Source: Streptomyces sp. NBC_01197 (lineage in GTDB: Bacteria; Actinomycetota; Actinomycetes; Streptomycetales; Streptomycetaceae). Taken from it: a DNA stretch of 64,000 nucleotides. Position 1 is the first letter of the stretch, and each line of letters starts with the position of its first letter. Made by a program: the position numbers and the translations under genes. The stretch covers positions 3,421,001 to 3,485,000 of the forward strand of contig NZ_CP108569.1 of assembly GCF_036010505.1 (NCBI RefSeq). Direction: 5' to 3'. This document shows, in pieces, positions 8,548 through 16,479 of this stretch. The notes below the pieces were generated by a model. It was not told where the DNA came from. It worked only from the letters and a program-made list of their open reading frames with translations, and did no database searches.

Positions 8548-8843
8548 CAGGGGGCCTCCGCCGCGATAAGCCGGGTGCGGGGAAGGGAGGCGGGCAGTAC
8601 AGCTGCCTGGTGTCGCCGCCTCCGTTTCTCACTGGCCAGCACATAGGGGCGGACAAGCTCCGTCTCCTCCCCGGCGAGAACCTCGGTGTGGGCTTGGGGC
8701 CGCCCTGTCGGCAGCGAGGGCGGATTGAAGGCGCTAAGGTGCACGACTCTCGTTCGGGTGGGCGTTAAGGGGTGGCTGTGCAGACTCTTCGAGAGGCACC
8801 GCTCACTGGTGCGTGAGAGGGCACGGCGGATACGGTTGAACAC
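8547..8843 (-). CDS. Small basic hypothetical protein (integrative-element type)
   Basis: 98 residues from GTG 8843 (AGGAGC ten bases upstream). The C-terminal half, EETELVRPYVLASEKRRRRH, resembles a short conserved segment (LVRPYxxAxEx3R) seen in small proteins encoded near GntR regulators in Streptomyces integrative elements. The arginine cluster may contact nucleic acid, but this is a guess. Coupled to the next gene by a TGATG overlap. Confidence 0.55.
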   Translation of the reverse strand: MFNRIRRALSRTSERCLSKSLHSHPLTPTRTRVVHLSAFNPPSLPTGRPQAHTEVLAGEETELVRPYVLASEKRRRRHQAAVLPASLPRTRLIAAEAP

Positions 8844-8855
8844 GCTGATCAGCTC

Positions 8856-9134
8856 CTATCGCTGATGGCCAGGTCCCCGGACATCGCCCGTCGCGGGGAC
8901 CGTTCTGCGTACGGCGGCCCATAAGGTGCGGCCGTTCACATTGCTGGCGAGAAGGCCGAATCGACCGGCATCCGCCACCACTTCCAGGACCTCCCTCCAC
9001 GAGCCGGCCGGGAAGTCGTCCGGCACCTCCACTTCGATCGACGTGTGTCGCGCGTGCTGTTCCACGCGCGGGGTGAGTCCGGCGGCGGACAACCGGGCGG
9101 CGATGTTCTCGGCGCTCAGTTCGGAAGCGGGCAC
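8856..9134 (-). CDS. Small hypothetical protein, first gene of the divergent mini-operon
   Basis: 92 residues from GTG 9134, preceded by GGAGA. Sequence such as AENIAARLSAAGLTPRVEQH and VEVPDDFPAGSWREVLEVVADAGRFGL suggests an alpha/beta fold with no catalytic motif. It is the promoter-proximal gene of the minus-strand chain 9134-7042 and faces the second GntR gene across an operator-like palindrome, so it is probably controlled by that regulator. Function unknown. Confidence 0.6.
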   Translation of the reverse strand: MPASELSAENIAARLSAAGLTPRVEQHARHTSIEVEVPDDFPAGSWREVLEVVADAGRFGLLASNVNGRTLWAAVRRTVPATGDVRGPGHQR

Positions 9135-9168
9135 AGGTGTCTCCGTCGCCAGGCGATCACAGTACGTG

Positions 9169-9205
9169 AATCTAGTTAACTAGGTTAGAGCTAGTGGACT
9201 AGATT
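9169..9205. promoter_or_regulatory. Operator-like inverted repeat between divergent genes
   Basis: AATCTAGTTAACTAG at 9169-9183 and CTAGTGGACTAGATT at 9191-9205 are inverted repeats matching at 13 of 15 positions, with a 7-base spacer. Each arm also holds its own CTAGTnnACTAG dyad (first arm perfect: CTAGTTAACTAG). It lies a few bases upstream of the GntR ATG at 9212 and 35 bases from the divergent GTG, an ideal place for autorepression by that GntR protein. Binding is inferred. Confidence 0.7.
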
Positions 9206-9211
9206 TTCCAT

Positions 9212-9967
9212 ATGCCTGAGCAGCCGCCCTATCTCCGCATCGCCGACACCCTTCGGCAACGGATCGCGGACCACGAGTGGACGCCGGGTGACCGGCTGCC
9301 CTCACGCGCCCAGATCGCCCAGGAGTGCGGCGTAGGCGAGAACGTGGTCCGGCGGGCTCAGGAGCTACTGATCTCCCAAGGGGTTCTGGAGGGTCGTGCC
9401 GGTTCTGGCACATACGTCGCCGAGCCGCGCCAGCGCGTTCGAGTGGTCCGCTCCACGGCGCGCGAGCAGCGCGGCGGTTCCCCGTTCCGCGCGGATATGA
9501 GGGCCGTGGGCAAGCAGGGGGACTGGGAGAGCAGGACCGAGGCCAAGGTCCCCGCACCGACGGACATCGCGGCGCGGCTCGGTATCGCCGAAGGTGAGCT
9601 GTGCGTCCGCACCGTGTACGAGTTCCTGGCCGACGCCAGGCCGGTGCAGCTGTCGACGAGCTGGGAACCATACGACCTCACTGCCGGCACGCTCGTCGTC
9701 CTCCCCGAGGGCGGGCCGCACGCCGGGGCGGGCGTCGTGAACCGCATGGCCGAGATCGGCATCACTGTCAGCCACGCGGTGGAACAGCCGGAGCCACGGC
9801 AGGCGACCACCGAGGAGGCATCACTCCTCGGCATCCAGAAGGCCGCACTCGTCACTCACATCCGACGGACGTACTACAGCGACGAGGGACGGCCCGTGGA
9901 GACTGCGGACATCATCGTGCCCGCCGCTCACTGCGAGATCGTCTACGAGATCCCCATCGATCGTTAG
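9212..9967 (+). CDS. GntR-family regulator with UTRA domain (KorSA-like)
   Basis: 251 residues. The winged helix is at about 5-70 (YLRIADTLRQRIADHEWTPG ... IAQECGVGENVVRRAQELLI ... LEGRAGSGTYVAEP). A UTRA domain follows, ending TEEASLLGIQKAALVTHIRRTYYSDEGRPVETADIIVPAAH. No ribosome site precedes the ATG (TTTTCCAT), so the transcript may be leaderless, common in Streptomyces regulators. The palindrome at 9169-9205 overlaps its likely promoter. In integrative elements such a gene represses the divergent set; the missing int/rep/tra genes suggest a decayed element. Confidence 0.88.
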   Translation: MPEQPPYLRIADTLRQRIADHEWTPGDRLPSRAQIAQECGVGENVVRRAQELLISQGVLEGRAGSGTYVAEPRQRVRVVRSTAREQRGGSPFRADMRAVGKQGDWESRTEAKVPAPTDIAARLGIAEGELCVRTVYEFLADARPVQLSTSWEPYDLTAGTLVVLPEGGPHAGAGVVNRMAEIGITVSHAVEQPEPRQATTEEASLLGIQKAALVTHIRRTYYSDEGRPVETADIIVPAAHCEIVYEIPIDR

Positions 9968-10166
9968 CGGGGGCTGAGCGGCTGGCAACCCGATGTTGCA
10001 GCCCGGTCGATTAGAGCGGAAGCCGAATCTGCACTGCACCGGCCAGACGGGCCCAGGAGCACAGGGCCTGCCCCTGCCTACCGCCGACCCGCCCTGGAAG
10101 AGTGTTGGTACGCCCCTCTTGGGTCAACTTCACACCGAGCCACGACACACGTGATCACCTTGCAGG

Positions 10167-10631
10167 GTGGAAGCCATCATCGCTAGCGCCATAGCCGTCC
10201 TTGGCACATTGCTGGGCTCCGGGATCACCCTGGTTGTTCAGCAACGGACCACGGACAAGGGCCACCAGTTCGCACGTGGCGAGCGCGTCCGGCAGGAAAT
10301 GCTGGAGGCGTACTCCACCTATGCTGGCGCGCTAGTCAACTACCGCCGGACCCTTGTACATCTATGGATCTGCGTACATGAGCAGCCTCCCCCCGAAGAT
10401 GCAGATCAGGTGCGCGCTCGCACCTACGATCTCCGCTCCCGGGCCCAAGAAGCTCTGTTTCGAGTGCAGATGCTCACGGACGACGCCGTATTGTCCAGTG
10501 TCGCGGCGGACGTCCTCACGGAGGTCACTGCGCTATACAAGGTCGACACCCGGGCCGAGCTCGATATTCGCAGAGCCGAGACTCGGGATGCGATCCAGCA
10601 ACTGGTGATGGGCGCCAAGCGACACCTCTAG
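10167..10631 (+). CDS. Hypothetical protein with one N-terminal membrane helix
   Basis: 154 residues from GTG 10167; the upstream GCAGG is a weak ribosome site. Residues about 4-25 (IIASAIAVLGTLLGSGITLVV) form one membrane segment; the rest is a charged, mostly helical cytosolic tail (ARGERVRQEMLEAYSTYAGAL ... LRSRAQEALFRVQML). Proteins of this shape are frequent, uncharacterised and species-variable in Streptomyces. It lies between the GntR gene and the tRNA-Pro scar, with about 200 bases of featureless DNA on its left (9968-10166). Confidence 0.65.
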   Translation: MEAIIASAIAVLGTLLGSGITLVVQQRTTDKGHQFARGERVRQEMLEAYSTYAGALVNYRRTLVHLWICVHEQPPPEDADQVRARTYDLRSRAQEALFRVQMLTDDAVLSSVAADVLTEVTALYKVDTRAELDIRRAETRDAIQQLVMGAKRHL

Positions 10632-10814
10632 GATCGCTGGCAGGGACAGAGACACATAGCCGAGACCGATGGCCGTGGCGGATTACCGCCTCCCGGCTGA
10701 GTGTCTAACTGCGTGACAACGCCGACGCACAGCCGCGAACAACCGTGGACGCCAGCGGACCATGAGCGCAGATGGCGAGCGCATCGCCCCAAGGACAGCG
10801 AGCATCCCGAGTTG

Positions 10815-10858
10815 CTTCGGGACGAAGAGGTCGTGGGTTCAAATCCCGCCACCCCGAC
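10815..10858 (+). other. tRNA-Pro(CGG) 3' half, putative attachment-site scar (attR-like)
   Basis: Reads as the 3' part of tRNA-Pro: anticodon loop TTCGGGA (anticodon CGG), stem CGAAG, variable AGGTC, T-arm GTGGG-TTCAAAT-CCCGC, acceptor CACCCCG and discriminator A. The bases upstream do not form the 5' half, so no working tRNA is present. A perfect 16-bp terminator follows at 10874. Elements that integrate into a tRNA 3' end leave an intact tRNA at one end and such a fragment at the other; given the orientation, the element would lie to the left. pSAM2-type elements are known to use tRNA-Pro genes. Confidence 0.75.
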
Positions 10859-10873
10859 AGCTGAAACAGCAGG

Positions 10874-10909
10874 TCAGGGCCGGTGCTGAGAGATCAGCAC
10901 CGGCCCTGA
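10874..10909 (+). terminator. Perfect 16-bp hairpin after the tRNA-Pro fragment
   Basis: TCAGGGCCGGTGCTGA at 10874-10889, loop GAGA, exact complement at 10894-10909, then TTTGCG. It is 15 bases after the tRNA-Pro fragment, where a tRNA terminator would be expected, and was probably carried along as part of the original chromosomal tRNA-Pro locus. Confidence 0.7.
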
Positions 10910-11067
10910 TTTGCGTTGCGGGCCCATTTTGGGAGCCATTTGGGAGGTCCCCGGCGGCTCCCAGCGAGTGGCGTTCCGCCTTCGAGCATGCCGTGCACCG
11001 CATGTGCCCCGGGAGAGCCATCCCCACGGCTTGTGCCAAGGAGCCCGCAGACGGTACGACGATCGCC

Positions 11068-11809
11068 ATGCACCTTTGGTCTCCGTTAAATGACCGGCAG
11101 CTCGCGCTCCTCACCCGCATCGGGGACGGAGCCGACCCCGTCACGTCGGACAGCCCCGAGTTCGCTCTCACCGCCCGCGCGCTCAAGGAGCGGCGCCTGA
11201 TCACCATGCCCAAGCAAAGTGGGAAGTGGCAGGCGGAGATCACTGACGCCGGACGCTTCTATCTGGAGCACGGCCATCACCCGGACCGGCCTGAACCAGG
11301 TCAGTGCAGGCAGCGGTCAACAGACTCCGGCCAACGGACACGACTGGCCCCTCCATCACAGAAGCGAGCAGGACGTCGAGTCCCGTACGGCGAACGTCCG
11401 CGCCGGCTATGTGTACGTCATCTCGAACATTGGCGCCTTCGGCGATCGTATGGTGAAGATCGGAATGACGCGCCGACTCGAACCTCTGGAGCGTGTCTAC
11501 GAGTTGAGTGGCGCAGCCGTCCCCTTCCGTTTCGATGTGCACGCGCTGATCTTCAGCAAGGACGCGGTCGGCCTGGAGACGGAACTCCACCGCCAGTTCG
11601 CCTCGCAGCGGGTCAACCAGGTCAACAGCCGGAAGGAGTTCTTCTATGCCACCCCGGCGGAGGTGCGCGATGCGCTGCAACGGTTCGCCGGACAGCATCT
11701 GATCGAGTTCACCGAGGAACCACAGGCGCTGGAATGGCGGGCCGGCAGACGCATGGGCGAAGCCGGTGCGCCCGTCGCAGGTACAGGACGAGCCGCCCGG
11801 ACAGCATGA
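11068..11809 (+). pseudogene. Broken gene: winged-helix-like N-terminus plus GIY-YIG-like (T5orf172/Mug113) C-terminus
   Basis: From ATG 11068 one frame reads MHLWSPLNDRQLALLTRIGD ... LKERRLITMPKQSGKWQAEITDAGRFYLEHGHHPD, like the start of a conserved Streptomyces protein with a helix-turn-helix flavour. It then degenerates. From about 11,400 a different frame reads GYVYVISNIGAFGDRMVKIGMTRRLEPLERV ... DAVGLETELHRQFASQRVNQ and SRKEFFYATPAEVRDAL, the signature of the T5orf172/Mug113 branch of GIY-YIG nucleases. The two parts are one base out of frame and the middle is missing, so an internal deletion plus frameshift is likely. The second part alone could still be translated, but no good start was seen. 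Confidence 0.55.
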
Positions 11810-11840
11810 GGTGCGACCAGGCATCACTACGATCACCGTC

Positions 11841-12734
11841 ATGGATTGGCTGGAGCGGGCCGCGAAGCTGAGGCAGTGGAGCCGGGACGGGGTGCGGGCG
11901 CCGCACAAGCCGTTGCTGCTGCTGTACGCGCTGGGCCGCTTTCAGGCCGATGCCGCGGACGAGTTGCCATACAGCGCGGTGGAGTCGGATCTGAAGCAAC
12001 TGCTGGCGGAGTACGGCCCACCGCGCGGGACCACGCCCGCCTATCCCTTCCACCATCTGGTCAGCGACGGGGTGTGGGAAGTGCGGACCGAGCACGGTGC
12101 CGGCAGCCCGGGCACCGGCGTGCGGGAACTACGAGCCAGCCGGGCCACTGGGCGGCTGGCCCCGGACCTTCGGGTGGCGCTCCAGAGGGAACCGTCGCTG
12201 CTGGGCCGCATGGCAAGGGTGCTGCTGGATCTGCACTTCCCAGCGTCACTACACCAGGATCTGTGCGACGCAGTGGGCCTGGAACTGGAACTCGCGGAGA
12301 CCGACGTTCCGCCAACGCCCGGGAGGCGGCAGCGGAGCCGCCGGATGCGGGAGATGGTGCTGACCGCGTACGAGTACCAGTGCGCCTTCTGCGGCTATGA
12401 CGGCATGATCGGCTCGGCGCCCGTCGGACTGGAGGCCGCGCACGTGCGCTGGTGGGCGTTCGACGGCCCGGACGACGTCGACAACGGGGTGTGCCTGTGC
12501 TCGCTGCACCACAAACTCTTGGACAAGGGCGTCCTCGGCATAGGCGACGGCCACCGCATCCTGGTCTCGCAGCAATTCATCGGCCGCAGTCAGGCTGCCC
12601 GCGAGCATGTCACCGCACTCGCGGGCCGTCCGCTCATAGGCCCTCAACCCGGGCTGCCGCCCATATCGGCAGCCAACCGCTCCTGGCACACCAGCCAGGT
12701 CTTCCACGGCAGCCCGCGCCCGGCCACCGCCTGA
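11841..12734 (+). CDS. SBD-HNH endonuclease, phosphorothioate-DNA-dependent McrA type (SprMcrA-like)
   Basis: 297 residues. The N-terminal part (about 1-150: WLERAAKLRQWSRDGVRAPH, then KPLLLLYALGRF, TTPAYPFHHLVSDGVWEV) matches the sulfur-binding domain of the Streptomyces type IV enzymes ScoMcrA and SprMcrA, which cut near phosphorothioated DNA. The C-terminal HNH domain has Cys181/Cys184 (CAFC), His201 (EAAHVRWW), Asn215 and His224 (LHHK), all intact. At this length it lacks the SRA domain of ScoMcrA and so resembles SprMcrA. ATG 11841 is chosen because the family starts MDWLER. It would restrict DNA carrying Dnd sulfur marks, so the host is expected to lack dnd genes. It sits just outside the tRNA-Pro scar. 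Confidence 0.88.
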   Translation: MDWLERAAKLRQWSRDGVRAPHKPLLLLYALGRFQADAADELPYSAVESDLKQLLAEYGPPRGTTPAYPFHHLVSDGVWEVRTEHGAGSPGTGVRELRASRATGRLAPDLRVALQREPSLLGRMARVLLDLHFPASLHQDLCDAVGLELELAETDVPPTPGRRQRSRRMREMVLTAYEYQCAFCGYDGMIGSAPVGLEAAHVRWWAFDGPDDVDNGVCLCSLHHKLLDKGVLGIGDGHRILVSQQFIGRSQAAREHVTALAGRPLIGPQPGLPPISAANRSWHTSQVFHGSPRPATA

Positions 12735-12739
12735 CCTGG

Positions 12740-12893
12740 TGTCGTTCTTCATGACCAGGGTGGAGGTCAGGCGCTGGGCGCCCGGGAGTCGGGCCAGCTG
12801 CGCGTCGTAAAGCTGCTGGAAGGCAGTCAGGTCGGTGGTGGCGACGCGCAGGGGGTAGTCGGGTTCGCCGAACAGGCGCTGGGCGGGGAGCAC
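12740..12893 (-). pseudogene. AsnC/Lrp-family regulator remnant
   Basis: Reads AQRLFGEPDYPLRVATTDLT, then AFQQLYDAQLARLPGAQRLTSTLVMKN. This is the RAM (ligand-binding) end of an Lrp/AsnC regulator, where LFGEPDYxLRV and LPGVQRLTSTLVMK are typical. There is no helix-turn-helix part upstream, and the last codons are replaced by the tail of the neighbouring McrA-like locus. It is therefore truncated at both ends, marking a rearrangement point at the edge of the accessory region. Confidence 0.7.
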
Positions 12894-12952
12894 GTGCGGA
12901 GCGCTGAGCTGCGGCGACTGAGTTCGACCTCAACGCGTGACCCCTGGACTCT

Positions 12953-13891
12953 TCAATTCCCGATCGCGGGCTTGCCGCCTGACGGCTGCTGCCCGGCGGG
13001 TCTCGGGTCGGTCGACGCGGGAGCATGCGCTGATCGGGGTGCGGTCATGTCGAGGAGGAGCAGGGCGTCGTGGCCGGAGCTGCCGGGCTCGGCGGTGTAG
13101 ACGCCGATGCGCTGACCGGGCGTGCCCTCCACCTGCAGGGACTGGGACGTGAGGGTGAGCGTGCCGACCTGCGGGTGTTGGAACGTCTTGTGGGCGGGCT
13201 TGCGTCCGGTCACTTCGTAACGCTCCCAAAGGCCCGCGAATTCGGGGCTCTTGAGGAGGAGTTCGCCGACGAGCTGAGTGAGGTCGGGGGCGTCGGGGGC
13301 GGTGCCGGCGGTGGCCCGCAGCCGGGCGACGCAGGCGGTGATCTGCCGGTCCCAGTCGGTGAAGAGGGTGCGGGCTGCGGGGTGCAGGAAGAGGTACCGG
13401 GCGAGGTTGCGGTGCTTGACCGGCCAGTCGTCCAGGCCCGCGTACAGGGCGAGGCCGCCGGGATTCCAGGCGAGCAGGTCCATGCTGCGGCTGATGACGT
13501 AGGCCGGGTTCGGCCGGAGCGATTCGAGCAGCAGCTTGAGGTGGGGGCGCACCGTGCGGCTCGGGGCGGGCGGCGGTTCGGGGGCGTAGCGGGCGGCTCG
13601 GGCGGCGAGCTCGCGCAGATGCTGGTGTTCCTGGTCGTCCATCTGCAGGGCGCGGGCGAGAGCATCGAGGACGGCAGGGCTGGGGCGGGTCTCCTTGCCG
13701 CGTTCCAGCCGTACGTAGTAGTCGATGCTGATCCCGGCGAGGGTGGCCAACTCCTCGCGGCGCAGACCGGGGGTGCGGCGGATGCCGGCACCGACGGTGA
13801 GGCCCACGGATTCGGGGTTGGTCTGGGTGCGGCGGGCGCGCAGATAGCGGCCCAGCTCGGCGCCCTCGCTGTTCACGCTCTGGGATGCCAT
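12953..13891 (-). CDS. XRE-family transcriptional regulator with MmyB-like ligand-binding domain
   Basis: 312 residues. The helix-turn-helix at about 35-70 (LRREELATLAGISIDYYVRL) is the classic form of the Streptomyces MmyB-like family. The larger C-terminal part (LLLESLRPNPAYVISRSMDL, DWPVKHRNLARYLFLHPAAR, TGRKPAHKTFQHPQVGTLTL) is the MmyB-like ligand domain, thought to bind fatty-acid-type ligands. The gene is divergent from the aldo-keto reductase/alcohol dehydrogenase genes, and regulators of this family often control such divergent oxidoreductases. Start ATG 13891. Confidence 0.9.
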   Translation of the reverse strand: MASQSVNSEGAELGRYLRARRTQTNPESVGLTVGAGIRRTPGLRREELATLAGISIDYYVRLERGKETRPSPAVLDALARALQMDDQEHQHLRELAARAARYAPEPPPAPSRTVRPHLKLLLESLRPNPAYVISRSMDLLAWNPGGLALYAGLDDWPVKHRNLARYLFLHPAARTLFTDWDRQITACVARLRATAGTAPDAPDLTQLVGELLLKSPEFAGLWERYEVTGRKPAHKTFQHPQVGTLTLTSQSLQVEGTPGQRIGVYTAEPGSSGHDALLLLDMTAPRSAHAPASTDPRPAGQQPSGGKPAIGN

Positions 13892-14037
13892 GAACCCAGT
13901 TTCACCCGCCGGCCAGCCGCTGCGCGAAGCGGAGAGGGGCCCTGCTGTTACCCCTGAAGAGCCCGCCCTGCCACACCGGCGCGTTCTGGGCGAAGGTGAA
14001 GGAGAAGACGCCGGTACGACGATGCGGAGAGGGCGAG

Positions 14038-14311
14038 ATGCGCTACATCACACTGACCGCGTGACTTGGAGGTGTCCCGGATCGGGCTGGGTGCGATGGG
14101 GATGTCCCACCGCTACACCGGCTCCGGCACCGACGACGCGGAGTCGATCAGGACCGTGCACCGGGCGCTGGAGCTGGGCGCGACGCTCGTCGACACCGCA
14201 GAGATCTACGGCCCCTACACGAACGAGGAGCTCCTGGGCGCGGCCCTGAACGGGCGCCGGGACCATGTGGTGCTGGCCACCAAGTTCGGCCTCGTGTCCC
14301 ACGGCGGCTCT
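14038..14311 (+). pseudogene. Aldo-keto reductase N-terminal remnant
   Basis: ATG 14038 gives MRYITLTA and a stop, but one base on, the frame resumes as [19 protein letters not shown], then a run including [20 protein letters not shown] and [15 protein letters not shown], an unmistakable aldo-keto reductase opening with the catalytic Asp and Tyr. After KFG the homology stops and the sequence shifts frame. About 75 percent of the protein is missing. It lies at the divergent promoter of the XRE gene and just upstream of an intact oxidoreductase pair, and was probably once part of the same operon. Confidence 0.75.
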
Positions 14312-14417
14312 CCAGCTTGCCTCCCGCCCCGGCGACAACCACACCGAGGCCCAGGCGCAAATGCTCGAACGCTGATCCTCTCACCGCCAGAACCCCCCGT
14401 TTGGAGTAACGCTTCTT

Positions 14418-15494
14418 ATGCGTGCAGCAGTGATGTACGGGGCCGGAGACGTCCGCGTCGAGGACCGGCCCGACCCGAAGATCATCCAGCCCACTGACGC
14501 TGTGGTCCGCGTTGTCGCCTCCTGTGTGTGCGGCAGCGACCTGTGGCCCTACGCCTCGATGCCCGCCACGGACACCGGTCGCCCCATGGGGCACGAGTTC
14601 CTCGGCGTCGTCGAGGAGACCGGCATGGATGTGACCCGGCTGCGGGCCGGTGACCTGGTCGTCGCGCCGTTCACGTACAGCGACAACACCTGCGACCACT
14701 GCGCCAAGGGCCTGCACGTCTCGTGCCGCAACGGCGGCCGCTACGGCCTCGACGGGGTCGACGGCGGTCAGGGCGAAACCGTCCGCGTCCCGCAGGCGGA
14801 CGGCACCCTGGTGAAACTGCCCGTGGCCGCCGATTCGGAGCTGCTGCCCTCGCTGCTGGCGCTGTCGGACGTGATGACCACCGGCCACCACGGCGCCGTC
14901 ACCGCGGGCGTCTCCCGCGGCGATGCGGTGCTGGTGGTCGGCGACGGCGCGGTCGGCCTGTGCGCGGTGATCGCCGCGAAGCGGCTCGGAGCCGAGCGGA
15001 TCGTCCTCGCCGGGCGCCATGAGGCGCGCACCGGCCTGGGCCGCGCGTTCGGCGCCACCGATGTGGTCGCACAACGCGGCGAGGAAGGCATCGCCCGCAT
15101 CCGCGAGCTGACCGGCGGTGCGGACAAGGTCATCGAGGCCGTCGGCACCCGCCAGGCCCTCGACACCGCGCTCGGCGCGGTCCTGGACGGCGGCACCATC
15201 AGCCGCCTGGGGGTCCCGCAGTACGAGCAGGGCCCGATCGGCCCGGCCGAGTTCATGCGCAACATCACCCTGACAGGCGGCGCGAGCCCCGCTCGGGCCT
15301 ACATCGAGCAGCTCCTGCCCGACGTCCTGGACGGCACCATCGCACCCGGCCGTGTCTTCGACCGGACCTTCACCCTCGACCAGACACCTGACGCCTACCA
15401 GGCCATGGCCGACCGGCAGGTCCTCAAGGCCCTCATCACCCCTTGGCCCCGCACCCGGCCCCACAGCGAAGGACGTCTCCCATGCAGTACGTAA
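14418..15494 (+). CDS. Zinc-dependent alcohol dehydrogenase (MDR family)
   Basis: 358 residues with the medium-chain dehydrogenase layout: catalytic zinc ligands Cys38 (CVCGSD) and His59/Glu60 (MGHEFLG), a structural-zinc lobe with three visible cysteines ([14 protein letters not shown]), and a Rossmann motif [14 protein letters not shown] near 172-185. It should oxidise or reduce an alcohol/aldehyde with NAD(P). GGAGTAA precedes the ATG. Its 3' end overlaps the start of the next reductase by 13 bases, so the two are one transcript, probably under the divergent XRE regulator. Exact substrate cannot be told. Confidence 0.9.
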   Translation: MRAAVMYGAGDVRVEDRPDPKIIQPTDAVVRVVASCVCGSDLWPYASMPATDTGRPMGHEFLGVVEETGMDVTRLRAGDLVVAPFTYSDNTCDHCAKGLHVSCRNGGRYGLDGVDGGQGETVRVPQADGTLVKLPVAADSELLPSLLALSDVMTTGHHGAVTAGVSRGDAVLVVGDGAVGLCAVIAAKRLGAERIVLAGRHEARTGLGRAFGATDVVAQRGEEGIARIRELTGGADKVIEAVGTRQALDTALGAVLDGGTISRLGVPQYEQGPIGPAEFMRNITLTGGASPARAYIEQLLPDVLDGTIAPGRVFDRTFTLDQTPDAYQAMADRQVLKALITPWPRTRPHSEGRLPCST

Positions 15495-16333
15495 CCCTGA
15501 ACAATGGTGTCGAGATGCCGCTCCTCGGCTTCGGCGTCTACCAGATCCCCGCCGAGGACACCGAACGCGCCGTCTCCGACGCCCTCGTCGCCGGCTACCG
15601 CCTTCTGGACACCGCCGCCGCCTACGCCAACGAAGAGGCCGTGGGCCGCGCGATCAAGTCCAGCGGCATCGCCCGTGAAGACCTGTTCATCACGACCAAA
15701 CTCTGGGTGCAGGACGCCCCCGCCGAGGACAACACCAAGCGCGCCTTCGAGACGTCACTGGCCGAACTCGGCCAGGATTACCTCGACCTGTACCTGATGC
15801 ACCAGCCCTTCGGCGACGTCTACGGCCAGTGGCGGGCGATGGAAGCCCTCAACCGTGAGGGCCGCACCAAGGCGATCGGTGTCGCCAACTTCTACCCCGA
15901 CCGGCTGATCGACCTGATCGCCAACAACGAGATCACACCGGCCGTCAACCAGATCGAGACCCACCCCTTCTTCCAGCGCGCCGATTACCAGGACCTGATG
16001 CGCGAGCACGGCGTGCAGATCCAGTCCTGGGGCGGCTTCGCCGAAGGCAAGAACGACCTGTTCACCAACCCGCTCCTGGCCGAGATCGGCAAGGAATACG
16101 ACAAGTCGGTGGCCCAGGTGGTGCTGCGCTGGCTGACCCAGCGCGGCGTCATCGCCATCCCCAAGTCGGTGCGCGCCGAGCGCATGGCCGAGAACATCGA
16201 CGTCTTCGACTTCCAGCTCACCGACGAGCAGATGGCACAGATCGCCACCCTCGACACCGGTGCCTCGCTGTTCTTCGACCACCACGACCCCGAGATGGTC
16301 ACCTGGCTCGCCAAGCGCCGCCTGGACGCCTGA
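15482..16333 (+). CDS. Aldo-keto reductase (AKR5-like, 2,5-diketogluconate reductase type)
   Basis: 283 residues from ATG 15482 ([20 protein letters not shown]). The catalytic tetrad is complete: Asp43, Tyr48 ([13 protein letters not shown]), Lys73 (TTKLW) and His107 (DLYLMHQPF). The C-terminal [20 protein letters not shown] gives the NADPH-binding Lys-Ser and Arg. It reduces aldehydes or ketones with NADPH. It overlaps the preceding alcohol dehydrogenase and is followed by a good terminator, so these two form the whole operon. Substrate unknown. Confidence 0.92.
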   Translation: MQYVTLNNGVEMPLLGFGVYQIPAEDTERAVSDALVAGYRLLDTAAAYANEEAVGRAIKSSGIAREDLFITTKLWVQDAPAEDNTKRAFETSLAELGQDYLDLYLMHQPFGDVYGQWRAMEALNREGRTKAIGVANFYPDRLIDLIANNEITPAVNQIETHPFFQRADYQDLMREHGVQIQSWGGFAEGKNDLFTNPLLAEIGKEYDKSVAQVVLRWLTQRGVIAIPKSVRAERMAENIDVFDFQLTDEQMAQIATLDTGASLFFDHHDPEMVTWLAKRRLDA

Positions 16334-16348
16334 CTCGCGTCCGCCCGA

Positions 16349-16387
16349 GGGCGAGCGGCAGGCCGCGCCGGCGGCCGTTGCTCGCCC
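16349..16387 (+). terminator. Intrinsic-type terminator after the aldo-keto reductase
   Basis: GGGCGAGC at 16349-16356 pairs with GCTCGCCC at 16380-16387, with a further nested GC-rich dyad inside, followed by CTTTTCC. It begins 16 bases after the stop codon at 16333. Confidence 0.7.
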
Positions 16388-16479
16388 CTTTTCCGATTCC
16401 AGATCCCTCGCGAAGGACGCATCTGTGACCAGCCCACCTCACGTCAGTCCGGCGCCGCACGCTCCTGCGCGCCGAGCTG

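Noticed and set aside
10762..11871. 369-codon frame across the tRNA-Pro scar and the GIY-YIG remnant
   Set aside because: Only the stretch 11068-11300 is protein-like; it begins upstream inside the tRNA fragment and ends in shadow sequence of the next frames.
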